A DNA stretch of 64,000 nucleotides from Nomia melanderi (lineage: Eukaryota; Arthropoda; Insecta; Hymenoptera; Halictidae): NCBI RefSeq assembly GCF_051020985.1, contig NC_135003.1, positions 10,657,501 to 10,721,500 of the forward strand, in the 5' to 3' direction. A model generated the notes under the pieces. That model had not been told where the DNA came from. It saw only the letters and a list, made by a program, of their open reading frames with translations, and searched no databases. The translations under genes and the position numbers were made by a program. Shown here piece after piece: positions 1-13,900 of the stretch. Within the stretch, counting starts at the first letter, position 1, and each line of letters opens with the position of its first letter.

Positions 1-3000
1 GAATCGGGGTTCACGGCAATAGCAATTACCGATCACTCGATTGCTGTTTGCTTTGCCAACATCACGATAGCCTTATTTACCTTCGGAACCGCCGGCGACT
101 TTTTTCCAGGGCCGAGAATTCTGACCGGCTAACCTTCTTTCTTTCGCTAACGGCGGGATTAAAATTCTCTGGGGCAACGATATTAGAATTAAACGGAGCC
201 GAAGCCGAGGTTCGCCGCTGATAAGGGGCCGAACGGTCGTGACTTCCGAGCCTCGGAAACCTCTAAGGACCACGATTGTCGTTTAATTATCGTTATGACC
301 CGAAAATGGTACGAGCATACGAAAATTATGTTCACACTTCTTTACAATGAACATTTGAATTTTCTTTCTGCTCTCATACTCTTTCCTTTTGTTTTCAAAT
401 GATGCATTGTTACATTAAGTGGTACTTTGTTCGCCTAATAATATCTGAGAATTTTTCTTGTCTGAAAAGATACTGTCTTTATGGTAAACATTTCCATCAG
501 TTGTTGATAGGAACCACGGTGTGTTTGTTGATATAGAATTCGTTTTGTAGTGTTATATAATATGTACGGTAGGTCGTCAGTAGATGTGGATGAAATTTAT
601 GGCAGCTCCTGAGGTATATTTATACTCCATAACGAACAAACGCTGGCGGAGTAAATATCTTAGAAGTTGTTTCAGGTCAAAGGACTGGAGAAATGCCGGA
701 ATTGGGTCGCACGATTCCACGACTGGGTTTGACGAAACCGGGACAGAGGATCTTACGTCTGTTGATGTTGGATTGAACGTCTCTGAGACCGCGGTTGTCA
801 CGAACAAACGATTCTTAGTCCCTAGTATCGCATAGGTCAACTCCAGAATTTACGTCACCGACATTAAAAATCAATACGTTGCTCAATTACAGTATTTTAT
901 AATGATTTCTCTAAGCTGTAATTGCAACAAATTTAACCGTTCACTTGAAATCCTTTATATAATAGTAAATTACTTTAATAGTAATTTCAGGAATTCTGCT
1001 GACTGCACTTATGATGCTCAGAATCCCGTTGCATTTATGCATTGTCGAATCGACGCATTCGAGCATTGTTACATTGTTATATTGATAACATTGTCGGAAT
1101 GTTGCAATACTCCACTATTGTACTTGGGTACTATAGTATCGATACATTATTACACAGCTGCATCGAAGTTTTAATGCATTGTTACTGGCGTTGCTGTGCA
1201 TAGTACTGCATCACTGATTGATTACTCTTTTGTCTTATTTGCTCGCAAGCATAATTGTGAAATAATATATTACTTCCTCATTATCCTTACATAATTCATA
1301 GGCGTGCTGACATATTAGCGTTGATTTAACATTCCTTCATCTACTTATATCTTCAATTATTGCTTTTAACATAATTGCTAAGATAACAAGTACCGCCCGA
1401 TAGAAGTCTTGAATTATTATCACTAAATCTCGAACTTCGGGCAAATATAATGAACCCAAATCCGCAGAACACGATTAAGCAACTTCCCCGAGGAACTTTT
1501 ACAAACCCCTTCAGTCCTGAATCTTATATAATCCAATCGAAACAGTGTTATTATTTATATCACTCCACCGTCGGAATTCAAATTTATCACATTACATAAA
1601 CTCACGAAAAGTAGCCGTAGTATCAACTATCGGTGAAACAAATTTCTAATTCCGTATCTTAAGTCCGGAACACACCTTAACCCGAGTTCCTGAATTTCTT
1701 CAAGCCAACGAAAGTAACGTACACCCCGGCGTTCGCCAGATTCCGAAGACTTAACGCTCCCGCCCCGTTATCGCCGCGGCAAACTTAGAAAAAAGAATCT
1801 AAATTCCTGTTTAAACTCCATTTCGCCGAAGCAGTCTACAAAGGTGTGACTTTGCATAAACAACCGCAATCTGATTATCACGTATACGCCTCTCAGAGGC
1901 GCGCAGCATCCGAAGAAGCTTACGGAGTCTGAGAGTTGATATCACGGCCCTCTACTCTTCTTTACGATGTCAGGGAGTGTATTACCAATTTGCGTAACAA
2001 GAACCACGAGGAGCCGGAGTCCCAAGCTCGATTATAGATCGGCCTCGACCTAAAACGTATCGCCGTAAGTTTTAGAACTCCTGACGCGGTAACTTAGCTC
2101 TTTAGTTCCCGTCTCCTCCCTTCTTCGTTCCCATCCTCGTCATTCCGCGCTTTGTCCTCCTCTCGCTCCCATTTCCTCTTGCTCTGTTCCTTACCAAACT
2201 GTCTGGCCCCCTTTCCCCGGCGCACTCCCACTTTTCGACAGCGAAAAATGCACCCGTAAATACCGGAAGGAAGCAGTTAGACCGATCGTTTCGCAAGTAT
2301 GTTACGGTCTTTAATTCGCCGAGTCACCGAGCTACGCGCTCGTCAGCCCTTGCACTGCTCGCCCGACGACGGTGACCCCATGGGCGACTGCAGTCGTTAA
2401 AAACTCGATCCGGCCGCCACTTGGCCCCGAACTTGTCGAACTTTTTAATATCGTCCGCGCACGTGTGTGTAGAACCAGCTCCTCCGCCATAGTAATTAAT
2501 TCCCGGGGGCCGAGGATTTCGACCGGTGAACTTCGATTAAGCGAAATTGCACTTCCTTACTCACGCTCCGTGATAAGGACGCGAAGTTGTGTCGCTTTTC
2601 GGATACTTCTTAATAGCGTTGATTTTATGTTCGTTACATTCGGTTTGAATCGATGCGGACGTTACGATGCCGAGGATGTGATAATGAGTTTATGGGGAAA
2701 GGTTAATATAATTGTATAATTTTCTCCTGAGCTGCAAGGTAGTCTTCATGCTGTTTCGCTTTAAATCCATTATTGAACTGCGGTTTTTTATAGTCAGGGG
2801 AAGTGGAATCAAATTTTAGAGAACTTTTCTCTTGTATATTAGTAGCTTTAACGGATTAATGAGAAGAAGATAGGGATTTTATTGAAATTTTTATTTGAAC
2901 CTGTTATGAAGATTCTTGTTAAAGGTAGTTTAATAATATAATACGGTTCGAATCGTAATTGTTGAAATTTTCAGCTCCTGAAAGCTGAAACAGATTTATA

Positions 3001-6000
3001 TCCGGCAATGCACGGAACAAAAGTGGGAGATTTCCATAGTCATGTTTGTGTATGCTGTTGGCTTTCTTTTAAGTTTCAAAACGCAGAAAAACTTCGTAAG
3101 TTTCGTAATTCTTCCACTGAATCATCGTGCAGAGTACAGGAGTGGAGATTTTTCGTACGAACTCCGCGAATACGGAGAACTTCAAACCGCTCCCCAACCC
3201 AGGAATAAACAATACTAGCGTGGGAGAACGAGACCGAATGAGGCCTCCATTTAAAAAATTCATCGCAGTAGATTTTCCAGGCGCAACCAGCAAGCGTCTC
3301 CCTTACATTTTTCTGTAAAATTCCTCTGAAGCTCGTCCCACATGCATTCTGCCATACTTTTTTACGTATCGTTCACCCTCTAAGCTTATTTACGGAAATA
3401 ACAACAAACAAGAAACTTCACGTCTGGAAACACGTCATACCACGTATAATTGTGATGAACATCGTCTATACATTTACTTCTCATTCATTGAGTAATTGAA
3501 TTGAAACATCTCTTCGTAACTTTGAATGATTATTACCTCGTATACATTTATTCTGCTACAACCCTTTACTCTACATTACTGTAATGCTTCTTTCCTTATT
3601 ATTTTTATGTCACAACATGTACCAAACGTATACGACACAGACGTTATAATCGTTAATTAAATACTCCCCTTATATTAAAAAATAAACGAAATAAGAATCA
3701 ACCCCCTGTTCTGAATAAGCATTATTTCTTTAACATCGACAAACACATTGCGTGAAATACATTTTCCACGTAATTAAGTCCACCGAAAGCTGATATTGGA
3801 GAGGGCGAATCGGCAAACATTTAACAAGTTCGTCACCAGTGGGTTATTCAATATGAAAATATTTTTATGCCGTATGTCGAGCAACGGGAACGCTTGCTAA
3901 CATCCAACGGAACCTATGTAATGTGTAAACAACGCGCTCGATATGATTCGCCTGTGCGGGGGAGGAGAGAAAGATTTCTCAGTCGACCATCAACCGGGCC
4001 GCGGGCTTTGACTGTTGACATCGAGTTTAACTGCAATTCCGTTGCTTAACGCGCGCGAAGACCGTTCGACGCGCGATTCGGCCCGGTTAACGTGTTCGCG
4101 TAGCGAGCCCATATCTGGAAACATGAAAGTAAGTACATCGTGCTTTTATTAAGGCCGGTAATTACCTTCTGTAATAACCGTAAGTATACTGCAGTGCATA
4201 AGTACTTGGACACATTCGGGTTGCTACATATGGGCGAAAATAAAATAATTCTTTAAGCAAAACACTCTAATGTAGTTTTTATGGCGATATTAACCCTAGA
4301 ATTCTCGAGTTTTCAGCTGTTACGTGCATTCTTAATTTCATTATCTTTTTCTTCGTAGTACTTCTCACATACCACTAAGAGCGCTTTTAAATACTAATCT
4401 TTGAATACTGAATGTTGAACATCAAACGACTGTAAAAGAATTTTTAAGAGTTATTCGTGGAACAGGAATTGTTTTAATTCAATGTTCTTTTCTCAATCTT
4501 CTTTTTTTACAATGACGTGTCATAGTGGTGAAGATTTCAAACAGAATTTAATGAAAGTAAATATTGCTGAATTCTTTTGAGTTTGAGTTAAATATGATTC
4601 TTCTGTTATTAATTACTACACTTCAGAGAAAATGTAAGCGTGGAATATACCCGGAATTTTTCTGTTCTTGTCAATAAATTTTTAATGAGAAAGTAATTGT
4701 ATCGATCGCAGTTGAGAAAGAAAGGGTTTCTTATCGTGTGGGGTAATTGTATGTAATAATACTGTGTTATAATGGATACATAAATATTGTAATAAAATCA
4801 TATCAGGTCTCCACAAACCTCTAATACGGGGAACCAGGTGTAGCGTTGTTTTCGCACTGCACCGTTCCATCACTCACCGATTATACCTTCTTCCTATAAA
4901 CATTCGGAATAGAGCGGATCTAGCGAGCTGTTTTTTTCAAACGGTTTACGTTTCACTTACGATTGCACTGTTATATTTTACGAGACGATAAAAAACTCGG
5001 AATGCCGACACGAATCGAAACACGCGATGCTACCGAGCCGAATGCGGTGTTGACGAGGATCTCCGGTTTTATTGGCGATCTCGCTGTTGCAGGAGATCTG
5101 TTTGATAAAGGGAAAAACGTGAGACGGGGTGTTTGCTAATTTTAATTGGGTAATTCTCGGGTTTCCCGGATGAAGTGGGTGATATCCGCAAATGGTTCAT
5201 ACTGACAATGAGTACACATGGTAATTGTGTAACATATTCTTGTTGATTTTTATGACGTGAGAAAGATTGTGTCTTAAAGACTTTTCAATACGCGTTCCTA
5301 TGAATCGGTGGCTGAAAATAACCTCCGACGTTTAAATGTTGTTTATACAGTTCAATGTGATTGTCCACTGTAATTGGAAGAATCAGGGCTTAATAATAAA
5401 AGTTACCATTGCCAGGTTAATTTGAAACGTGAAATATCTTGTTCAAGGAATATTACTCATTCCAACAATGGAATTAGTTGAAGGCGGAATAATGTCAAAT
5501 GAGACAGACACACGAATTTAAACTTGGAAATGTTACGTTGGAACTCGTTACAGAACTTCATAGAACTTTGTCCAAACTTTTGATAAAGATCATTGCCTAC
5601 AAGAAAATTATTAAGCAAAGAGGGAGCAGTCAGAAACGTATGTTCAGGAATTAATTTGGAAATCGCATAGTTTCATAACGATCCGATAATATTATTACAT
5701 TTTATTATCTCACCCCGAGCAAGGATATTCCGTTAAAAATGTAAAATAATTTCAAGCTTCGTTTCTAATTGCAGAAACTCAATTTCACGTGCAGCGGGCT
5801 AATATATTTATTTTTCTTTCGGATTCCGAGCGTACCGGTGAAACATTGTAATCAATTCGATTCGAACATTTCGGATGCAGCGGGCGAATTTTTACGCGTA
5901 GTTGAAAGTGGATTACATTCGCCGGGGATGGCGCAGGATCAGCGCGATGATTCCAATCAATGATTAATTCTATCGCATTAACCGTGCGTTTTTCGCGCCG

Positions 6001-7037
6001 CTTTTTGGTGATACATTGCATTTTAAAAACGGAGGCGTAATGTTTGTCGCGTCGAGGGTGCTCCTTCATAATATGGCGTTTTCAAGTGGATTTCCGGTGC
6101 AGACATTATTGATTATTTCATCAATTATTTACACACTAATCACTCGATGTTGTCGGGCTCGCTGGAAACAGATAGCCCACTCGAACATTTTCGAAAGACA
6201 AGCCTTGGAAGCCCTTTCGGACCGTTTGTGCCCGAAAAAAAAGGATTAATAAAATATATTTTTCCATTCCAATTTTATCGCTGTTGTTGTCGATCAAACA
6301 GCATTCTTTATGTATATTATCTTCCACGTAAAAATCAATTATAAATAAATTCAGTGAATTTTTCAAAGTATCGTAATTCTCTTACTTGTTTTACAATGAC
6401 GAGCCTACGTCTCAATTTCCAGAATTTTAATTATCTCGTTGCAACTGGAAATTGGAATTGAAATGAATTTCAAATTACAAATTTAAGGTAGTGTTTCAAT
6501 GATTTTACTAAAATAATTGGTCGACGCTAAAGGATTCCATAATGAATTCTACATTTCACCACGCGATCATTAGTTCAAAAACGAGTGTCACATCGTATCG
6601 AACGAACTGCTAACAATTCTTCGCATTATGAACCGCGGAACACTCTCGTGAGGGCGAGCAACAAATATCGTGGTAGATTAACGCGAAGGCGTACACGGCA
6701 TCAGGTTTTTAATTATGCATAATTGACGGTAATTGCCGTCGATTCGGATCTGATCAAGATCATTCGACTTGTACGACTCCGCTCGCGCTGGGCCAATCCC
6801 CTTAGCAGATTATTTAAACGATTTTTAAATTGCGCAGCCTCGGATCCCGCCCCGCCGTTCGCGCGCTTACGTGCGACAGTAAATCAACCTCATCGCGGTA
6901 TCTCGAAGTACTATTTTCCGCGGGGCTTAATAACGTTCGCGCGCCGTAAACATTTTGATACACGGCGGCGAATTACGCGAGTGCATCGCGCGTAATAAAA
7001 CGCATGCACGCGAGCCAGCGCTCCATCCATCTGCACA
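1..7037. other. Intergenic sequence without a supported gene
   Basis: A mosaic of AT-rich and CpG-rich DNA. The open frames here are short and show neither splice-site support nor known motifs. A possible Tc1-like end lies at 4192-4213. A cluster of GCATTGT-like words lies around 1030-1215. Confidence 0.6.
4192..4213 (+). repeat. Possible solo Tc1-like terminal repeat
   Basis: The stretch CAGTGCATAAGTACTTGGACAC looks like the CAGTG...TTTGGACAC ends of Tc1-like elements. No matching inverted end was found downstream, and the TA expected immediately before CAGTG is three bases away (TACTG). An eroded or truncated copy is the most that can be claimed. Confidence 0.25.
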
Positions 7038-7515
7038 TGGAACATCTCTCGTGCAATCTTATCCCCATAGAAGACGAAAAAATCTGAGAAATTCTAGAAT
7101 GAAAAACAGGCCACGAACAATTCCAAGGATATTCATCCATATACAAAATATCCTTTGCACCATCTCACCCTTACGGAGAACGAGAAAAACAATTCTAAAA
7201 TATTCGCGAGAATATCCATCCACACACGAAATATCCCTCGTACGATCTCACCGTCACGAAAGACGAACAAAGATCTCAGAAATCATTCCGTAACAAAGAA
7301 CAAGAGATCGAACGATTCCAAGGATATCCAGATATGAAATATTTTTCGCACACTCTCACCCTCATGGAGAACGAGAAAAACAATTCTAGAATAATCGCAA
7401 GAATATCCATCCACACACGAAATATCCCTTGTACAATCTCACCCCCAGGAAAGACGAGCAAAAATCTCAGAAATCATTCCGTAACGAAAAACAGGAGCTC
7501 GAACGATCGCGAAAA
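7038..7515. repeat. Dimeric minisatellite, period about 191 bases
   Basis: Two and a half copies of a unit of about 191 bases lie head to tail: GGAGAACGAGAAAAACAATT recurs at 7175 and 7366. Each unit is itself made of two related halves, each beginning with a GAAATATCC-like block (near 7146, 7228, 7336 and 7419), spaced alternately about 82 and 108 bases. The frames that cross it translate the repeat and are not a gene. Confidence 0.85.
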
Positions 7516-7961
7516 GGAAAATTGCCCGCAATTACTGGCAGTGCGGACGTCCTCCTTCGCGCCGGTCCCTGTGTCCTCGTTTTCGAGATAAAAGGTGCGC
7601 GAGAGTAGCATGAGCGGAGGGTGGCGCACCGGGCCAGGAAACATTCAAATCGGCCGATGATCCATCAGACCGAAACGACTGGGGATTCACCCGGTCACGA
7701 GCGAACGGGGCTCCGAAAAAAAAAGAAATGCTAAAGTCAGCGCCCGAAGGTGACCGTAATAAATTTTCTCGGGGTTGGCACAGCATCCCTCTGTCTACCT
7801 CTGTCTCTGTCCCTCCCGAGCATAATTCCCCGCCGCCGCAATTTTCTGCGGAACGCTTCTCCGCTGGCTCAATGGGAGAACAGGAAGGGAAGGTAGGAGC
7901 AGAGCTGCAGCCCCCGTTCATCCCGCTTCACCGATCCGCCCGTTTCAACGGTGGCGCCAGG

Positions 7962-7979
7962 AGCAGCAGCAGCAGCAGG
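7962..7979. repeat. (AGC)n trinucleotide repeat
   Basis: Six AGC units in a purine-rich patch, with no coding context. Confidence 0.85.
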
Positions 7980-10900
7980 AAGAGGTGGAACAAGCCCGGT
8001 ACCCAGAGTGCGGGACGAGTGAAGTGGAATTAGAGCAATCCTCTCTAATGGTAATTAATGTGCGGCGTAGTCAATGTAACTCACGTCGAAAGAAGAGGGG
8101 GCGGTCACTCGGTACAACGCGCGATCGAGTCAGAAGCGGTCGGGAGGTTCTGCTAGCTCGGTTGCTGCGTGGCAGGGTTGTGTTTGGTGCTCGTCCTTTG
8201 GCGGTTGCAAGGACAGCGTGGAAATACTGAGAAGGGAACGGAAGTGAAAAGGGAAGAAAGTCAAGAGAATTTTGTCTTGCATCTGCTGATACAGTTGTTC
8301 AGTGAAAATAGCTCGAATAATGTTTTAGATGTATTCGACGAAAGTTTAATGTATTTGTAACATTGATTAATGTTCGTAGCAGTTCAGATAAAGGGTTCAA
8401 GCATTTTGTATATTATAACCTTGGAGTGTCTTTGAACTTTTTATTGTAGCTATTGTGAAATATACTTTTTACTTTTTATATGAGATGTAGATTGTCCTTT
8501 GATTTCCATTACAACATAAAAATTTGAAATTGTAACGTTAACGAATAATTCACGGTACGAATTTTATCCGATTTATAGGCGTGGAAGAAGCGTGTAGAAA
8601 CACTCTAAGCCAAATCCTCTTTTCCGTTACACTTCATTTTTCGATCTCTCGGCAGGGACATCCATAAAACGTGTAACGAATTGGCGTAACGCTGCAGCAA
8701 GGTTGCCCACCATGCAAGCGTTTTTACGCGTTCCCGGGCAAGCAAGAAAGAAATTGGCCGTTTCAAGAACAAGCTACCTTGAGGTAGAAAGTTTACGCAA
8801 ACATCGTCCTTTTTCTTTTAATAGGAATTCTTTTATAGGGATTCTTGTAATATTAGAGTCTCTTCTACGTGAAATTCCTTTAAAATAAGTGTTTATGAGA
8901 AGAATTTCTTCAAGTCTCGCTTTCCCTCCAGACTGGAGATCTTACGTTGAAAGGTTTTATTAAAAATTCAGTTCTACGTAAGGTCTCCTTTTTTAAACAA
9001 AAACTTCATTCCCCAACAGTCTGAAACTTTGATCGTTAAGTAATTCGTTCATTGACCGTGTCGAAGCTAACTTTATTGACATTCAACAATGATACATTAA
9101 CACGTTTGGTGGAATTTCAAAGAGTTTGAAAGAAACACTTCTAACTTCACTCCATTATTATTAATAAAAGAAGTCATTAATATTTCACACGATAGACCTA
9201 AGTATTTAATGATAATACCTTAACTGTGACTAACCATGAACCAATAAATCCGTGTCAGATGTAACTGAAAACCTCTCAGCACCAATACATTACGCAATTA
9301 CTTCCAAACGTACAACCGCGTTACGTAAACCCTTTCGCAAGCACAAAAGGACCAAATCTCCGTCACCTTGGAGCCTTTTACAGCGGCGCAATAATTTCCC
9401 TGCTTATATCCAGTAAATTCTAGGAAGCCGAGGAGTTATGTCGACCAGTTTCTTACCTCCGCAGGCAATAGATCCCAACGAACGTACATCGGCCAATAAA
9501 CGGAAAATCATCCGGCGATAACGACTGTTGTACGGGCAGCGATCATAAAAATAGTGGGCGCCAACGGCTGGAGAGAAACGAGGTGTCGTGACATCGGAAA
9601 AGTGGTCGCTATGTGACCTCCGACCCCTGCGGTACGTGCAGGCCGAGCTACTGCCCTCGCCGCTTCTGCGAACCGCCACTGAAACATGCAGAATAGCTGG
9701 AACGAACGGAGAACGCGCTGGAGTTATATAGGTGCAAAGTGCACCAAAAGAGCGGGAAGACCAGGTCACGGCGCGGAGGGCCGGATTCAATCAGCTTTCA
9801 TTGTTTAAAAGTGCTGGCCGCGATACCACGACGCTACCAGATAGCTGACCGAATCAGGACAATCGTATTTCTTGCTGCTAGGGGCAGCTACCAGTGCACT
9901 GGCAATATCTCTGGTAGGCTGACAGAAGACTGAGATAATATCTTTCTTTCAAATTGGTCGCTACAGAACCTTCAAACCATTTGCAATTATTAATCGCTTG
10001 ATTATATTTACATGTACAGGAAGTACAACGATTGTCAAACCAGAACAGATCGTCACGAACGTTCGCAAACGATAGCAAACGTTTCAATCAATTGATGCCT
10101 GCATTTCGAAACGAGCATTCACTTTTAATATTGATTTACCGATCAATAATAACAAGTGAGTACGCGTGTATACTCATCAAACCTAAATTTATGATCCCGG
10201 GACGATGCATGACACAAATTAGACACTCTACCGGTGTTAGGCGCGCTGCCGTTTTTCGAAGACACCCAGTACACGCAGACGTCTGACTAATAGTCGTGGA
10301 TCCGCCGTAAATGCCTTCGTTTCAATCTAGTTCACTTTATCTCCTTCGCAGGTAACGCCGAGTTCCCCCGGTAAGCTTGTATCTTTTATCCGATCATTTG
10401 TACTAATATGCGTATCCACGGTTCGACGATCAGTATTCGCGACGTGTACATCAATTACGTCGCGCGGTCGGCGCCGGCGTCGCCGGGCAACTTTGACAGA
10501 GGGTTCCCAGTTAATAACGCCGTGGAGGGGTTAGCTGCTAATGGTTTTCTATTACACGCGGCAGAATAATTATCTTATTACAAGTGATCGCCGGCTACCT
10601 GTTGCCAGCTGGCCGTTGTTTAAAGTTACGGACAACTCCCGGGGTCAGGCCGTACATGCGAAATAATTAACGAACGAGATGGCTCGTCGCAAAAACAACG
10701 CGCGACGGTTCGTTTGTGCACACCCGCGAGACTCGGCTTGTAATTAAAAGTAATATCGGCCATGGGCGACGCGACGTGACACGGGGGAAAGTTTGTCGAC
10801 GGAATCGATACCGTTCGCCGCTCAAACACGTTTAACGCCGCGCGATAACCGCCGCTGGACGAAGACACGCGAGAATCGACGAAAGGCGATTCGGAGACGA

Positions 10901-13900
10901 TGGAAAAAAATGCGAAGAAAAGGAGACACGGAAGACTGTGAAATTTACATAACAAATGTCGCATCTCTTTAATAAAAGCGTAGTCTTCATTACAATTTCA
11001 AATATCTTTTTCGCAGTCCCCTTAATGCAAGAAATTTACATTCCCTGTTAATATAAAATGACATCTTTATTCCACACCCGCCGGTGAGTGTATCCGAGGG
11101 ATGTATTTCTTAGCGCTTTTTACGGGATCGAAGTTTTTAAGGGGATGAGTTAGAGAGCGGAGGATATAATAGTTCCAAGAACTTGCAAGTAGCGCACGAT
11201 CGTTCGGAGTTCGGTTAAGCCGAGTGTTTAATAAAATTTAATCGAGTTCTCGTTTCACGTGGGACCGCTGTACATTGCAGATAAATTATTCCTTGTTCCC
11301 AGCTTCTTGGAATTATGCTCTTGGCATTTTATGTTTCCGCGGGCATCTACGAGCTCAAACAGTATGCCATTTATAGAAAAAATTAAAACCGAAAAAAGGC
11401 CAGCGTCATCCTTCTTTGCGAAGGTCGCAACGAAAGGATCGCGTAACGACCTCGTAAGCGTCTAATCCGACAAACGATAAAGTCGGGCCTCAAACCCGAC
11501 GGCCGTTCCAGAAAAGATCAAGACTTTTAATAAGCAAAGCTCCCGCTCACCGTGTAAAATTACATAATGGCGAGCCGGCACGGCAAAGGGCTCGCGAGCT
11601 CCTCCGGCCGACCTAACGTCTTGCAACTTTTAAAAGGGAACGGATTTAATGAAGCTCGCGAAAGAAGTAGCCTCCGGATAACCATAAGATTTTACTATCT
11701 CCTGCACTCCAGAAACAACCGTTCCCCGCTGCGGAACAATCCTGAAGAACAAACGAGCCGAGAACGCAGGCCACCTAACCACAAGGCAGATTTCCTTCTG
11801 CCGCGATTGAAACGATCACGCGACGAAAACGGCGACACTCGTTTAATCGATCCTCTTAATCGCTCATTCACCGATATAGTTTCTCTTTTCCTCTTCGCCT
11901 GAATCGCACGGTGTTTCCGGACGATCGACGGCAGCGGCTGGCCGCTTTGCGAACGCGCGGAACGACGAGGAGGGTCGAGAGCCACCATAAATGTCTTCGG
12001 CCGGTTGATTGAAATTTATGTTTTAATTCATAGCCGAATGGCCGGCCGCGAGGGAAACACGGCACGTATAGCCAGCTTGAATGGGGGAATACAGCATCGG
12101 CCCGGCGAAAAGAGTTCGAGCTGTGGGGTCATTTCGTTTCTCTCTGTTTGCTGTTAATTTACAGTGACGCGCCGCGGCTGAGCGCGTCCTACGCTAATAA
12201 ATTTCTAGTTGCAACGGCCCCACCTCGCGCGGAGGTCCAGCGTTCTCCGTTTTTCCGACGGAATACTTTTATTTCTACCGTTTCTTGCTCCACTCCGTCG
12301 ATACAACCTTCTATCCGTGTATCTCTGTTTCTCCGAACGTCTTCGTCGCGCCGTTGCTACAGAAGCGGCTCCTACCGTCTTCGCCACGGCAATCGCTTGG
12401 TCCCTGATCGTTTCGTGGCGTGTACGGCTTCGGGGTTGCGTTGTTATTTCGAACATCCCCTTGAGATAGAGCCGTGCGGGGAATCGAGAACGATTCTGTA
12501 AGTTAATGGGAAGTTTCGTAATGAGATGAGACGTGGGTCTCGGTGTTCATGTTTGGACGGGGTCGGTTGGTAAACGCCGCTGTGATGTTGGAGATACAAT
12601 TTTCGTTGATTTTCTTGCCGGGATTTGTGATGAATTAGGCTGAGGATTTCTCGAGTTGATTGCTTCCTTGGTAGTCGAGTGTGTAGCTCGAGAGGCGTGA
12701 TTAAAAGTACTTTGCATTTTGTTGTTCATTATTGTCTTTGGGATATGTTAGAAATCCTAACTCAATAAAAAATTTTTCTTTAGAAATTTCAGTCTATTAC
12801 TAAATTTCCTATTAAGTTTATTTCGTATACATTGATTTATTACGAAGTTTGACAGTTAAGTTTTTATTGAGCAAAACTGTTACAAAATTCGTTGAAAAAT
12901 AATATTCTTGTCTTTGGTAAAATTTGATTTGGAGTGAGCATAGTGAAATTATTATCGATTTGAACTCTTAAGGGTGCAATTCTCAAGTGGAGATATAGCG
13001 TAAGACCGTACCCAGAAGCTATCTCTGTATCTAAAGCGAACTCAGTGTTTAGTTTACGTAACGACGATCGCATTCTCTAAAACTCAAAGGGCCGGTCCCT
13101 CCTGCCGTTACAATCTCCACCCTCACGATCGTATTTCCCTGCTTGATCTTTTCCGTGACTACATTTCATAACAGCATTTTCGTTCCCCGCTTCGAACGCA
13201 GGGGCTTGAGGGGACTTTAACTTGTCCACGTCTGAAGTAAAAGAATCGCTTAACGATTGTTCACTGACGTAACAAGCAAGAGTCTCTTACACAGTATCGA
13301 CGCAGTCGTACTATAAATCTCATCGATCGTATTAATTAAGCGGTTGTTGTTTCCTAGAAACGTTTTGTTAAACGAGTATTACAATATTTTCTTTAATAAA
13401 ACGTACACGTGTTATTAAATATATTTAATCCTCATATACTTGACTTTCATTTACTTTTAATGCATTTATAGTTTCTCCATTTATATAATATCAGTCGAAA
13501 TGTGTATCATTATGATTGCGGAAATTAAAAAAATAAAAACGTTCTTTCGGTCTCTTTTGATCTAACCACATTTTATTAAGGTTACATTTGAAAATAGTAT
13601 AAAAAGATTATTGTTAGACTATGTTCTTCTATGTTTTCAAGAATATTTCAAATTTGCAGGTAAATTGTGGTTTTTAGCAGGATTTAAGCGAAAGATCGGC
13701 TTTAGTTATTTTATCTCCAAGACGGAGATCGATAAAACGAACAGCGGGAGGGAAAAAACTGAGGTGAAACTGTTCGAGGCGGTTTGTAAACGGAAAAATA
13801 TTTAAAGGTACGGAAAATGTGCAACACAAAGTGTCGGGTCTCGACGTTGAGTACTCGACGGAGTACCTTCGACGGTACAAGAAAAATTTCTCCGTGTCGT

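Noticed and set aside
584..835. Overlapping 83- and 87-codon frames on opposite strands
   Set aside because: Considered a transposase fragment, but no motif of any known family could be matched.
4123..4134. ATGAAAGTAAGT, which could be a start codon with a donor site
   Set aside because: Too little sequence to support a first exon and no partner exon seen.
7155..7591. Frames translating as repeated ENEKNNS...ISIHTRNIP
   Set aside because: They are translations of the 191-base minisatellite.
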